NCBI GenBank assembly: GCA_007922195.1
Contig: ML682005.1
Coordinates: forward strand, 39,829,682-39,893,681
Reading direction: 5' to 3'
DNA length: 64,000 bases
Source: Podocnemis expansa
Taxonomy: Eukaryota; Chordata; Testudines; Podocnemididae
The notes beneath the pieces were generated by a model. The model was given only the letters and a program-made list of their open reading frames with translations. It did no database searches and was not told where the DNA came from. The first letter of the stretch is position 1; every line of letters begins with the position of its first letter. Below are positions 11,074-23,639 of this stretch, one piece after another. The position numbers and the translations under genes were made by a program.

Positions 11074-14000
11074 GTATGTATGAGAACAAGACAAAAACAT
11101 AGATGTCTAATTTCACTGAATGAGGCTTTCTTGAAATTTATACCCAGTTCTCATTATGAAGGAAATTGATCTTACCAGGAAGCTGAGGGAGAAGGTGCCA
11201 ACAAATCTGCTGATTCTTGAAGGATCACTATACAGAAAACAATAGTGTTGTATTTTTTGTATAAACTTTATTTTGCAGTAGTAATCAGAATAACAAATCC
11301 TTTTATAGCATAAATGTTTTAATAAGGATGTAATCTTGGTATATCAAAGGATGCAATTTTAGAAAACGTGTATCTGAATGAAGTATTTGATTTATTTTGG
11401 CATTTGTAATTTATAATGCCTTTTTCAGTTATTTAAAGTGTTCTGATCCTTCTAATTAAAATACTGAATAAAAACTTTTCCTCTACACTGTTAGGATATA
11501 GTGAACGTAGCTTAATGGGCTATATAAATGCTCTTTAGCAAAGGTTTTTTTTTTTTTTTAGTAAGTGTTAGACACTATAACCAAATAGAAACTTTCCTTA
11601 AATTAGTTAGTTCATTAAGCAAGTGTACCATATATTCAAATTGCAGATAAACTAGAGTAAAATGAATACAAGTATTTTTAATCTTGTCCTGTACAGAATG
11701 GACCACTCACAAAAAGAAACTTGATGCAGCTAAGAATACTTAGCAGAAATGGGAAACTTCATCTGCAAACCAAGATAAAGATAATTGTTACTATTTCAAT
11801 GATAATTGTTAATTTACACACATGTAATTGATTCAGTGCTGTAAAAGACACAAAAATAAGTTCAGTTACAACCCTGAGAATTTTCAGAAAACAAGGTAAA
11901 TCCACATTTGATACCCCGTAGTGTTTTCAAGAAGAGCAAAAATTTTTCTGTGTAGTACTGGAAGAAGATGGAAGGGTTTCTATGGGTATCCTCTCAGTCC
12001 GAAAACTCTTCCCCCTGTGATGCTGTTGTAAGTTCAGATATGTATGTGGCCCAGAACACAGTCAATTTGTTTGACTTACAAATTTGCCTTGGTTTACACT
12101 CAACTGGTAAAGATATCTATTTAAAAAAAAATCAGAAACTTCTTTTGAAAAAAATAAAGTACTTGAGTATACAGTGAATAGAGAATTGTCAAAAGGGAAA
12201 AGGCACAATTAGATAGGGAAATACTGTTTTGTAACTTTCAACAGAATGGTACAAGCAATGGAAATTTGAGAGGGGTTAAGTAGTATATAAACTGAAATAT
12301 AGTCTCAACAGTGTCTGTTTATCAAACAATGAAAATTCTGTTTTCTGTGTTCTATGTGCATTATTAACTCATCTATGCATGTGAACAAATTCTTCAAACC
12401 AAGACTCTTGAAGGTGTTGCAGAAGGCCAGAGCTGCTGCTGTTAAATTCATGATCTCTAGTCAAGGAACTGAATTTACAGGATTCTAGACAGGATCCTCA
12501 GTTTACCTTCAGTAGAGCTGTATTACTGCTCTTTCTCAGAGTTAGCAAAGGCACACAAGGAGTATGGCCTTAAGCAAGCAAAATATTCTCAACAATAAAC
12601 AACTCCAAATTTTGAGATGTCCTACAAAGCTAAGCTAAACTTAACAATTAAATAGAGTTCAGTGAGATTAACCACTGAAATCACAAGATGCATATAAGTA
12701 TTAACCAGCAGTTTCCTCTACCCACATCTGAGACTTCCTGAAAGCATAGGAGGAGCCTGATTTTGCTTATTGTTTAATGCTGACTCTATTGTCACTGACC
12801 ATCTCCTACTAGTGTCAGATGTATTTACTCCTTTAAATGTTTCTGGTTCACCTATTCAGTTAGCTTTTATGTCCTAAAAATTCTGCTTCTGTCTTTAGTT
12901 AAATTGTCTGTTATCTAACGGTTACCAGTAAACTGACATTTCATTGTAAATCTATGTTTCTGGGGCAAGAAGCTAGTGAAATCTCTCAACGTTTTGTCAG
13001 CCCAGCAGGATGATTTGCTGTCATGCCCAAGTCCTGCTGTTTCTCTCTGCAGAGCACTGTCTACATTATTTTTTTCCTTTTATTGTGACTGAACTCTATG
13101 CAAGTGTGGTATTACAGAATTTTTGGGTAGGAGACATCTTTGTCTATGGATGGCATAAAAACTCCCTGTTACTACTTGTTTGTTGCCATTGCTTGGCATG
13201 TATTAATTTTCTATTACTGAATATTAAAGGGTTTTAACTACCCTACTGAGGTAAAACGTGCCTGTATTTCTAAAGAAGTTGTGGATGTAGATTGCCATCT
13301 CTCTCTGAACATGCAAACTAAGGAAGGCTTGGAGATGTTTGCAGGGGGAGAAGGTCATCTACTAGGAAAAGAGTTCACTATATTATTCCACAAGAACTTT
13401 TTTTTAACTGAAGGTTATAAAAATATAGAGAGAGCAAGCATACCTAGTTACATGGTCAAATTGGAGAGTTTGCTTGTTAACATACTGAATTCTTCCATAC
13501 TGATCCTGCCCACTCTTCTGTGAGTATGAGTGAGCCTGGGTTTGATTAAACTAGATTGAAGCATATGCAAGGTATTCATAGCTGCTAATTGCCACAAGGC
13601 TTAACTGACAGCAAGAAAGGGACTTCTAGATCTGTTTCCCTTCACCCCATAGAATTGCTGCCTATGTACTGTGGTAGCACAGTGGAGTGGCTCTGTGATA
13701 ACTCCATTTCTTGCCAAGGAGCATTCTATCACATCTCCATTCCTGCAACGCCTCACCTATATTCTGTATAACAGTATTTTCCCAACCCAAGGAAGAGGAA
13801 CTGCTTCTTGCATGGCCAGATAAGTTTTCATTTTCCCCATTTGCAATATGCTGCCCTGGCATATAGCTTTTTAACTACCTTCTCTGATTGTAGAATAACA
13901 TTAGTTCTATCAAGTACATGAGACAGCATTTCTTGTCAGACTATCAGGCAAGATGCATGCCTGAGATATGAGATATAGCATATTGATATCTGAAGGAAGA

Positions 14001-14929
14001 CCAGACTGGAATCTAGCAACAAATAGACTTTCTTGTCCAAGAGACACATCTACTCCCACACTGATTCTTTTTTCTTTTGAGTCAGTCCTGTATGAGGTCA
14101 CCACCCACACTCTCAACAAAATAAACAGCTCGGATCATACTGTTGTTCAAGTGTCATTATGCTTCTCTTCTGTGGCTCAGAATGTTAGACAAGGGAGCTG
14201 CAGACTGACCATTCTCAAGCTTTTATTTCAACTGTAAACCTCCTGGGTTTCAAAATCGCAAGACTAATGATAATGAAGAGACGGGACTTGTCTGTTCGCT
14301 TTGTGTGAGAATCTTCTAAAAAGGGAGAAATAACTGACCTCTTTTCCATAGATAAAGGAAATCACCTGTGGGGGGAGTGGCTGATACAGAGCATATCCAT
14401 ACTGTGAACTATATTGGTTTCTCTGTTCATTAATACAGATAGTTAAGTAACTGGTTAAAGCAGGTTTTTAAACTTTATCAATAAAGTAGATCATCAGCTA
14501 TGGCCTTACTGTATGCCTTTAGAAAAGGGCAAATAGATACAATATCAAGGTGAATAGGATACAGGAGATGGGTCCAACACTGAAGGAACTCTCCAGTTTT
14601 TTCGTTGGTGATGCTGGAACTTACAGCCACGGTATCCTTAGGCTACCTGCTCTGTCAGAGGCAGACAGGGATGTTAAAACATATTTTATATTTTCATGGC
14701 ATCATTATGAGCATTTAAGCACTTGCTCTAAATAAAATCCTTGTTCACTCTTTTTTGCAAGATCATCTTAGCACCTATGCTGACATATCTGGTGCCATCA
14801 GTGAGACTATCATCACTTAACTGTGTAGAGAGAAAATAGGCATAAGAATGCAGCTCCACCACAGACATATTGTTAATACAGTAGTAATGTCAAGAGCATA
14901 GTTGAGGCTGATCTCACATACCAAGGTTT
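11074..14929. other. Start of the 19-kb intron, no firm element
   Basis: AT-rich DNA follows the donor. From about 12360 to 14750 the composition shifts to a more mixed texture with many short open stretches on both strands, which suggests an old, unrecognised retroelement, possibly linked to the L2 remnant that follows. None of the open stretches shows a domain. Confidence 0.4.
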
Positions 14930-15640
14930 TAGGGTAATGGCAATCACTTCAAGTTTTGAAACTGTTAAAAGCCTTCCATTTAGCAACCTGTCTTTTGGAT
15001 CATGTCCCTACGTACTAATTGTAGGGCAATAAGCGAAGACTGGGTTCACTTTTGGTGAAGGTTTTATCACTGTCTCTTGAAAGTTGAAGAAGCTGCCAAA
15101 GTGGTTCTGGTTCTGCCTTTGGTCAAGAGACCATTACATGTTTACAGCTTAATTGACTGTTGTCTGTTATCTGTTCTCTGAATATTGGTCAAGTTTATAG
15201 CAAAGATTTTGTATGGAGTAAACTAAATACCCTGGATGCCTCAAATCTTTGATCCTTGTTAATCTGGTTTCAGACTGGATGTCGTTCAGGTGGCTTTTGT
15301 GTCCTTGGGCCCAGGCCTTTAATTCTTTGTATCCTGTTGCCATGTTACCTAATATGTAAACTCTAGTGTGAGTGGATGGGCCTGCTCTCAAGTGGCTCTG
15401 TTCCTTTTTTGCTGGTTTTGGGTGATTACTCATCATCCCAAATGGTGCTGTCCTGGGTTCCATACTGTCTATTTACAAGTAAATTATCATCTGACAGCAT
15501 TTCCCAAGAATGTCTTTTTCATCTCCAGTTGTTCAGGAGGTGGTACTAATTTGCTTAGGATGCAGAACTTACTTTATAATGTATACCTCTGTCACTTCCA
15601 GAGTATATTACTATATCCATACCTTAAATAAACCCTAAAA
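14930..15640 (+). mobile_element. L2-like LINE remnant (reverse transcriptase region)
   Basis: Read on the + strand in shifting frames, fragments line up in the order expected for an L2/CR1-type reverse transcriptase: a LLDHVPT-like piece near 14990, WFQTGCRS near 15265 (compare GFR-GRSTE), GPALKWLCSFFAG near 15380 (compare G-AL-WL-SFL-GR) and PNGAVLGSILSIY near 15435 (compare PQGSVLGPILF-LY). The YADD region that should follow is not recognisable. Many stops and frameshifts show an old, dead copy. The boundaries are approximate. Confidence 0.55.
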
Positions 15641-16769
15641 CTGGAGTTTGGTGCAAGGTACTACCTGCTTATAATTTTGTGCTCTGTGATCCACATTAAC
15701 TATATATTTGTTTACAGGCAGCATTTAAGATGTTGGTTTTGACCTATAAATTACTATGTGGCATTGCTTACTTGTGAGAGAACTTCTGTTCCTGCAAAAT
15801 ACTGATGTCAGTGGAGGCACCTAAGCTAGAGCCTTTTGTTTAAAAATAAGGGAGTGGCTGACGGGGTATTCTGTGAAGGGCTCTTCACTTTGTAGCACAC
15901 TTGAACTCCTTGGGTCAAAATAATTTGAATCTGTTAGACTACAGGGCACACTACAAAGCCTACGTAGTTATTCTGGCTTTTGGCGTAGGAGAGCATGAGA
16001 AAGGTGGTTGTTTATTTTTGAACAGGAAGATGTTACTTAGATTAAAATGTATTTCTGGGTCGTTATTGTCATGTTTGGGGGGTGAATGAATGGTTCTGGC
16101 TTGGTTTTGATAAGATTGTTTTTAGTGTATACCTGTAATATTATCTTGCTTTTGCATAGAGATTATGCTGGCCTAATTCGTGAAAGACATCCTGTGGCTA
16201 ATTTTAAAGAGAATTAGCAGTCACATCTATTGAGTCTAAGTTTAAAAAATTAAAATATTACTCTTGTTACATTTGTTTGAAAGATTTTTAAACGGTTGTC
16301 AGCTCAATATATAAAACCATTGCAAAGATGCTCCTGAAGGGAGGCTTTCCTGCATTTCTACTATTAAAAATTTTGGAGACAGAGATTTTTTTAAGTAGCT
16401 AAAGTATCAGATATAGTGACACTGAGTTAAAATTATTTTCTGCTCTTTATTTCAAATTCTGCTACTTCTTAGAAGCCTTCACTTCATGCTTTGTACCTCT
16501 CTTCCTTTGTTGCCAGATGTTCATGTTTTGTAGAGCTAGAAAGTTTCATTGCGAGCCAGGAGTACTGCAGCTGCTAGGGGCAAGAGCAACTCCAGTCCTA
16601 TTATGATTCCTCAATGGCAGTAGGTGGTACTGGTTGTTAACAGCTATCCTATACAGTGTCTATAATGTGGTGGGCAGCTATGGTGTGATTAGGTAGCCTT
16701 AAATTCAGTAGTCCATAACAGCGAACAACCACTACAGATGTCCTTCCTTTCCTTTCCTTTTGACATTTG
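15641..16769. other. Intronic sequence, nothing recognised
   Basis: AT-rich DNA with no repeat ends, coding signature or RNA gene that I can support. A CCTTT-rich stretch (16744-16760) precedes the hAT insertion at 16770. Confidence 0.4.
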
Positions 16770-17267
16770 CAGTGGTTAAAGTAAGGGGGAACACACCAGA
16801 ATGCAGTTCCAGGGCCCCCTATTTTTGGGCTAGCAGCATTCCAGGTCCCCTAAAAATGGAGGAATACATCAGAATACTGTGTTCTGGAATCCCCCTAAAA
16901 ATGGCATGAGCAGCTGAAACACAGCATCCTGGTGGCTTCACCTTAAACCCTGCTCTTTCTTAAGCCCAGCCAGCAGAGAGCTGCAGCAGGCTGGGAGTTT
17001 GTGAATCTCCCCCCCGCAGGGTGGAGCAGCTTGTGGCTGGAAGCAGCTTCCAGCCGGTCAGGCAGTGTGCAAACAGTGGAGGTCAGGACTTTGGGGGAGG
17101 CACTACTGGGGGGGGTGTGTCTGGGGGTGGCTCCATGTGTGTGTCGGGGGAGAGTATTGGGGTAGGAGGTGGGTTCTGGGGATGACTGTTGTGGGGACCC
17201 ACCCATGTGGGGTGGGGTACCTGTGCAGGAGGGCTCCAGGGCCCACCAAATTGTACTTTAACCTGTG
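16770..17267 (-). mobile_element. GC-rich hAT-type element, copy B (inverted)
   Basis: The left end is CAGTGGTTAAAGTAAGG; the right end, on the minus strand, is CACAGGTTAAAGTACAA, so 10 of the first 12 bases agree. The flanks GACATTTG (16762-16769) and GACATTTC (17268-17275) match at 7 of 8 bases. The right end reproduces the left end of copy A (GGTTAAAGTAYAATTTGRTG), and the left end reproduces the right end of copy A (GTTCCAGGGGCC-like block), placing this copy in the opposite orientation. The interior is G-rich and differs from copy A: it lacks the minisatellite. Confidence 0.87.
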
Positions 17268-19125
17268 GACATTTCCTACAGCATGACTTGTTTTTCCACC
17301 AGGTATTTGAGCCCAGTTTAACTAACATTCTGTTAAAATGCATCCAAATTCTTGTGCAACTAACTGGACATAACCATTGAAGATGCGATGGAACTAAGTA
17401 AACTTTAGCTACCTAGTCAGAAGAAGGAAGATTTAACAATGCCTGGGGACAGCAGTGGACACATTTTACTTATGTTTCACGCTTCTATTATGTCACATTT
17501 TATTCATTTCTTGAAATTAACTAGGATACACTTTCAATCTCTTCTGCTATAGAAGTTTCACAATGCATCTTTTCGTTGTCATCTATCTTTGAACCCCCAC
17601 CTGTATTTTCATTGTATCTTATTTCAGAAAAGATGACCAGAACTGGAAAAAGTATTCTTAGGAGAGAGTTTGCCAGTGCATTATCATATTATATTAAACT
17701 TTCTATATTTTCTGTCCCATTCTCCATAACTTACATACTCACATTTTGTTTGAGTTCTGGTGATTGTCGCACACTGAGACTAAGTTTGTCACAGAGCAGT
17801 CTATAGTGATGTCTTTGCCTTGAAAGGGCACAGAATCCAGCAATGTGTGTTAGTAGTTCAAATTTTTCATGCCGATTGTATGTAACTTTTCATTTAGCAA
17901 CATGGATTTTCATCTTCCAGTGTTTTATCCATTCAGTTAACTTGATTTGGTTTCTGAAGTTCCTTAGTTGTCTTTAGTCTAAATCCTTTGTCTTTGGAAT
18001 ACTTTGCTGCCTAACTGCACGTACTCCTCAGACAATCCATAAATCTATCAAAAAACATAGATCCTAACACAGAGTCTTAGGTAAATCATGAAGTTTACCT
18101 TTTGTTGTGATTTTAAATGGGAACATATATTCATACTGCTGCTTAACATTCAGACATTTAGACTTTGCCTCTCTCCCTCATGACGACTAAATTTCTTTAG
18201 CAATTTCTTGTGAGAGAGCGTTGAAAATTTACCCAGTAGTTTCTTTGCTGATTTTCTGGCATATTAAAAGAATCATATAATAGCAAGGAATCTTTTTCCT
18301 TTGTAGAACCGTTGCTTTTCATATCTTATCATTTCATGATTTTCCTTGTATTTTATTATTCTGTTTTTATTTTCTTATATCTGTTCCTTGTGCCCCATTC
18401 AGCTGACTTTTGGATAGCCTTTGTGACATTGACATAGCAAAACTTAGGAAAAGATTATCAGGAAGATTGATCATTACTCAGCAAGCAAAGGACGAATAGC
18501 TCCAAATGTGTTTGGTCCATGGCCGACCTATAGATTATTCAGTATAAGTGAAGATAAAACCTTTCAATATCCATTTGTTATTTGTATGTAGTGCTTCTGC
18601 CTTTTGTAATTTAAAAGACTTTTGGTGTGTGCTTATGCCATACCTTATTTGAACTGATCACAAGCACATATTACCAAGGCGAGGTTTAAGTTGATTAGAC
18701 TAATTCTTTTAGTCTTTTAAAAACATTTTATACTTAGATTAATTTAATTTAGTTGTTTCTATTATTTGTCTGGGGTTTGGGAACTTTCTTCCTATACTTT
18801 CAGTGACTTCTGCCATACACTCAATTACAAATTCTAATGGGGTGAGATTCTAAAACAGAGCAGTGCATTTTTCCTAATTTTCTTTCGTTATTAGTTCATA
18901 CATTTTTGTATGTATATTTCGGTTATGAGGAAGTCACCATGGTCTGGGCATACATACAATCAAAAAAAAAAAAACAAAAAACCCAAAACATAGACTTTAA
19001 TATTAACCATTGAGTAAGTTAGACTTTACCATACAACAAAATGTATATAAAAATGCCCTTCCCAGCCTTTCAGGGAAAAACTGCAGTATATGTATTATGT
19101 GTATAGTGAAAAGATGCCCAAAAGA
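17268..19125. other. Intronic sequence, possible old repeat
   Basis: No firm element. The part from 17480 to 18480 has long, mixed-composition text that could be an old antisense retroelement, but I could not match it to a reverse transcriptase, endonuclease or terminal motif. An A run lies at 18962-18974. Confidence 0.35.
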
Positions 19126-21165
19126 TCATAGAATCATAGGGTTGGAAGGGACCTCATGAGGTCATCTAGTCCAACCCCCTACCAGAAAAGCAGGACCAGT
19201 CCCACTAAATTATCCCAGCCAGAGTTTTGTCCAGCTGAGCCTTAAACATCTTCAAAAATAGAGATTCCACCACCACCCTAGGTAGCCCATTCCAATGCTT
19301 CACCACTCTCCTAGTAAGAAAGTTTTTCCTAATATCCACACTTGACCTCCCCAGCTGCAACTTGAAACCATTGCTCCTTGTTCTGTTCTCTGTTACTACT
19401 GAGAACAGCCAAGCTCTATCCTTCTTAGAGCATCCCTTCAAGTAGTTGAAGGTTGCTATCAGATCCCCCCTCAGTCTTCTCTTCTGCAGGCTAAATAAGC
19501 CTATTTCCTTCAGTCTTTCTTCATAGGGCTTATGCTCCAGCCCCATGATCATTTTTGGTGCCCTCTGCTGGACTCTTTCTAATTTGTCCATGTTCTTTTT
19601 GTAGTGGGGAGCCCAAAACTGGACACTGTATTCCAGATGCGACCTCACCGGTGCCGAATAGAGGGGAATGATCACATCTCTTGATCTGCTTGCAACACTT
19701 CTTCTGATGCAGCCCAGTACGCCATTGGCCTTTTTGGCAGCAAGAGCACGTTGCTGACTCCTATCTAACTTCCCATCCTCCATGACCCCCAGGTCCTTTT
19801 CTACAGTGCTGCTACTTAGCCAATCGCTCCCCAGCCTGTAGCAGTGCATGGGATTTTTCCGTCCCAAGTGAAGGACTTTGCACTTGTCCTTGTTGAACCT
19901 CATGAGATTTCTATTGGCCCACTGCTCCAATTTGTCAAGGTCTCCATGAATCTTCTCCCTGCCCTCCAGCATGTCTACTATTCGCTTCAGCTTGGTGTCA
20001 TCCGCAAACTTACTGAGTGTGCATCTATCCCATCATCCAGATCATTAATGAAAATGTTGAATAGAACTGGCCGCAGGACCGACCCCTGGGGCACACCACT
20101 CATTATTGGTTGCCAACTAGACATGGAGCCATTGATTCCTTCATGCTGAAACCGTTGATCTAGCCAGATCCAACCCATACTTCCTTAACTTGCCAACGAG
20201 AATGCTGTGGGAAACCATATCAAAAGCCTTGCTGAAGTCGAAGTATATCACATCAATGGCTCTTCCCGCATCCACAAATCTAGTCATCTCATCATAGAAG
20301 GAGATGAGGTTGGTCAGGCATGATTTACCCTTGGTGAATCCATGCTGACTGTTCCTGATCACTCTGTTTTCATCCAAGTGTTTCAGGACAGATTCTTTGA
20401 GAACCTGCTCCATAATTTTTCCAACGATTGAGGTGAGGCTGACAGGTCTGTAATTCCCTGGATCCTTCTTTTTCTCTTTCTTGAAGATAGGCATCCACCT
20501 TCTTTAAGTAGTCCCTAACCTGACCTTCCGTTACCAAGGGCCCCTCTTCTCTCCAATCTGCTATACCCAGTGTAATGGCCTGGGAGCTGGCCCTGCCTGT
20601 GAAAACTGAAGTAGAAAAAGCATTGAGCACTTCAGCTTTTTCCTCGTCCTCCATCACAAGGATACCTGCCCTGTTCAGTAGGGGACCTGCACCATCCCTG
20701 ATCCTCTTCTCGTTATTGACATACTTGTAGAACCCCTTCCTGTTATCCTTCACATCCCTTGCTAGCTGCAACTCCAATTGTTCTTTGGCCTTCCTGATTT
20801 TATCCCTGCAGTCCCGAACAATATCTTTATATGGCTTCTTGGTCATCTGTCTAAGCTTCCTTTTTATGCTTTAGCTCAGTGCAGAGTTCTCTGTTAAGCC
20901 ACATTGGATGCCTTCCACATTTGCTGATCTTTCTGCTCATCAGAATGGTATCTTCCTGTGCCCTTAGCAGGGTTTCGCTAAAATGCAGCCAGCTCTCTTG
21001 GACACCTTTCCCCTTCAGATCAGCCTCCCAAGGGATCCTGCCCATCAGTTCCCTGATGGAGCCAAAATCTGCTTTTCTGAAGTCCAGGGTCTGCATTTTG
21101 CTTCTTTCCTTAGCTTTTACTGTCCTCTTGAACTTCAAAATCGCCCCTTCCCAGGAGGTTGGTGT
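19126..21165 (-). mobile_element. CR1 LINE, antisense, most of ORF2 from linker to 3' end
   Basis: The element reads on the minus strand. Its 3' terminus (ATCATAGAATCATAG at 19126-19140) carries the short ATTCTATGA-type tail repeat typical of CR1. Going 5' to 3' on the minus strand: an ORF2 linker (21138-20851), a pre-RT region (20846-20500), reverse transcriptase blocks [12 protein letters not shown] (about 20455) and YFDFSKAFD (about 20240), SGVPQGSV (about 20081-20104), the catalytic FADDTKL (19991-20011) and a C-terminal part open for 255 codons (19972-19205). Frameshifts separate these pieces. About 40 residues expected between the pre-RT domain and PIFKK are missing, an internal deletion near 20490. 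The endonuclease domain is absent (5' truncation). It is dead but relatively young. Confidence 0.92.
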
Positions 21166-21295
21166 TGCCCCATTGGGAAATGCTGGGTTAGAGGTTTATT
21201 ATGGAAGTCAGTGGGTTAAGTTCTGTGGCCTGCATTGGGCAGGAGATCAGACTAGATGATCATATTGGTCCCTTCTGACCTCAGAATCTGAGTCT
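21166..21295 (+). mobile_element. CR1-type 3' tail, sense orientation
   Basis: The text GGCAGGAGATCAGACTAGAT, then GATCATATTGGTCCCTTCTG and ACCTCAGAATCTGAG is the 3' untranslated end common in turtle and crocodilian CR1 families. It abuts the truncated 5' side of the antisense CR1 at about 21165, giving a tail-out arrangement of two CR1 copies. The exact junction is uncertain by some tens of bases. Confidence 0.8.
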
Positions 21296-23005
21296 GTGTG
21301 GAATAAAGATTTACACTTCCATATTGCTGTGAGTGGCTTTTCCACTAAGTTAAGCAAGTCATTCCAGTGAGGTTAGGTAAACCTTTGTATCATTCCATAC
21401 CATCATGTGTTCTCTATATTACATGTTTTACAGAAAAAATACTATGCAAAAGATTTAGGTAGTTGTAAATAGTTTAGTATTTTCCCATCTAAACCCTAGA
21501 TCACTTAGTTGAAGTACTGTGAACCCAGTTATGCAGCTCTTTGAGGGAGAGAAGAAATTAATAAATGTAAAACACCTCTATAGTTATGAGAAACATTATA
21601 GCTATTTTATACATAAACCATCATTTAAAATGTCACTTATAAGGGCCTTTCACAGCTGCAGGTGTATACCAAACTGATTAGATACAAATTCTAAGAGTGT
21701 TCCATTGCAACGATGAAAATATCACCTTCCCAATGTTAAAAAGTTTCAGTTCCCAACTCTACAGGGTTAGGACACATCAAATCATAAAGCTGTCACTGGT
21801 CTGGGATCCAAATATTTTCTACCATGTAGCTCAAGCCAGGTGAATTCTAGTTAGTTTCTCTGTGGATGGGGGAGAGGGAGGATTGGAGGTGTGGAATTCT
21901 GCCATTTGAAGGGAAAAAGGAAACTTTTTTAAGGTACATTGATGTAACAAAAAGTACCAGCTGTTTGAAACTGCTCAGAGGTCTGGAATGATAGTAGTAG
22001 TACTGCAGGAAATGGTTCAATGACCAAAATACAGGTGTGGTGTCAAAGTGCATGAGAGATACATATTATGTGTGGATACCAACTCCATATACAATATGTA
22101 TATTATTTATGACATGATATTCTAGCACTGAAAAAGTACTAGACGCTATTCCAACATATAGGAATGCATGGTCTCTGCCTTGAAAAGAATATATAGAAGT
22201 AATAGGAACTTCAGCATTTCCAGTCTTTGGCACTGGCCTGCTTTGCTTTTGGCTAGTGATAGTTTGGGGCTTTTTTTTTGTTTTTGTTTTGAGACTTCTT
22301 TCAAACTGTGTTGTCTCCAAGAAACAAGATATGCTGAGGCTGTCCTCCTTTTAAAAAGGGAAATTACCTAAATTAAACGTCTACTTATATGACCATAGCT
22401 TCTCAGAGAAATTTCACTTGTGTGTTTATCCCCTTTAGAATTAGAGACTGTCTGAGGCAAGGTGGGACTTTATTCATTGTTTAAAGATTTATATATACTA
22501 TCGAAAGTGGAAGTCATTCCCTCAGACTAACAACATAACATGCAAGATTATCCTGTGAAATGATTTCACAACAGCAGAGTTACAGATAATTTTTCTATTT
22601 TATGTGGCTGCTCATTAAATAGAAAATTATATGACCCGTTGTTTGCCTGATTGCATTGAAGAACTAAGCAGCAATTATATCTGAGGTTCTAAAATATACC
22701 TGAAATGGAAGAATATCAAAAGATTTTTTTTAAAAAAAAAAGCTAGTGTGTGTGTGGGGGGGGGGCAATAGTACTTTATCTTTTAGCTTGTAAGTAAATT
22801 TAGTGTTCTCAAAATTGAAGAACTAGTAACAATGACTTGAGTTAGACCAACTACAGGTAAACACTGCATAACTGTCTTAATGTTACTCCTTATTTCTGAT
22901 CTTATGCTGCTATTGCTCCTTATTTCCCGACTCCAACTATTGCATTTTGAATTTTCCTTTGAATGGAGATTGCCAGTGGTTAAGAAATAAAATAATGAGC
23001 CGGTA
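21296..23005. other. Intronic sequence, nothing recognised
   Basis: AT-rich DNA with short homopolymers (A run near 22730-22741, G run near 22757-22766). No splice-supported exon and no repeat end was found. Confidence 0.4.
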
Positions 23006-23065
23006 AATTGGAGAAAATATCAAATTTCAGTGTGTATTTTTTTGAATTTGATATTTTCTCCAATT
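23006..23065. repeat. Perfect 21-bp inverted repeat (hairpin)
   Basis: AATTGGAGAAAATATCAAAT plus T (23006-23026) is followed after 18 bases by its exact reverse complement (23045-23065). The transcript of ATP9B would carry this as a 21-bp fully paired stem with an 18-nt loop. It could be the core of a small MITE or a small-RNA-like hairpin. The flanks show no obvious wider inverted repeat. Confidence 0.85.
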
Positions 23066-23639
23066 AAATGACACAATCAATGTAAAAAATCATTACTTTA
23101 TCATTATTAATTGTATCACTTTTGTACTGTTTTTCTACTCCATTGTTTGCTTTTTTGTTGTTTTTTCAGTTCTTTTTTTCAAACAATCTCTGTCTTTTGG
23201 AGTATTTGTTTTGGAAAACTTTTCATGTTGATAACTTTACACTAGTATCAATATAAATAATGCATACTCTGGCTCAGATGCACTGAAAAATTTTTACTTT
23301 TCAACTTGGTTTACTTTGTACATTTAATAGCACTGTCTTTCATTAGTTTGCCTTTATATGAGGTCAATATGTTTCTGCTGTTCATTCAAATCTTTCAGAC
23401 AAGAAATGGAAAAAAAAAGCAAGCTTTTGTTTAAAATTAGGAAAATGTGATTGTAAGGGTGCAAAAAAAATGTCAGGGGTATTCTGGGCAACTTTAGTAC
23501 CTAAAATTCCTTTTAATTACTTCTAGCTCATACATCTAGATTTCAAATTGGAAATTAATTTAACTTAATTTGAGTTGTTCTAGCTCCTCTTGAACATGAA
23601 CTGGTATCACAGTTACACCAAAACAAATCTTTCCCAGAT
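23066..23639. other. Intronic sequence, nothing recognised
   Basis: T-rich DNA without coding or repeat signatures. Confidence 0.35.

Noticed and set aside
10900..11169. Open frame overlapping the first exon in another frame
   Set aside because: It is a shadow of the exon 10913-11073, read in a frame without ATP9B residues, and crosses the splice donor.
15167..15463. 98-codon minus-strand frame
   Set aside because: The opposite strand holds the recognisable L2 reverse-transcriptase order, so this is a shadow frame.
19205..19972. 255-codon minus-strand frame as a host gene
   Set aside because: Its content is the C-terminal part of CR1 ORF2 and it continues into the CR1 3' end, so it belongs to a dead LINE.
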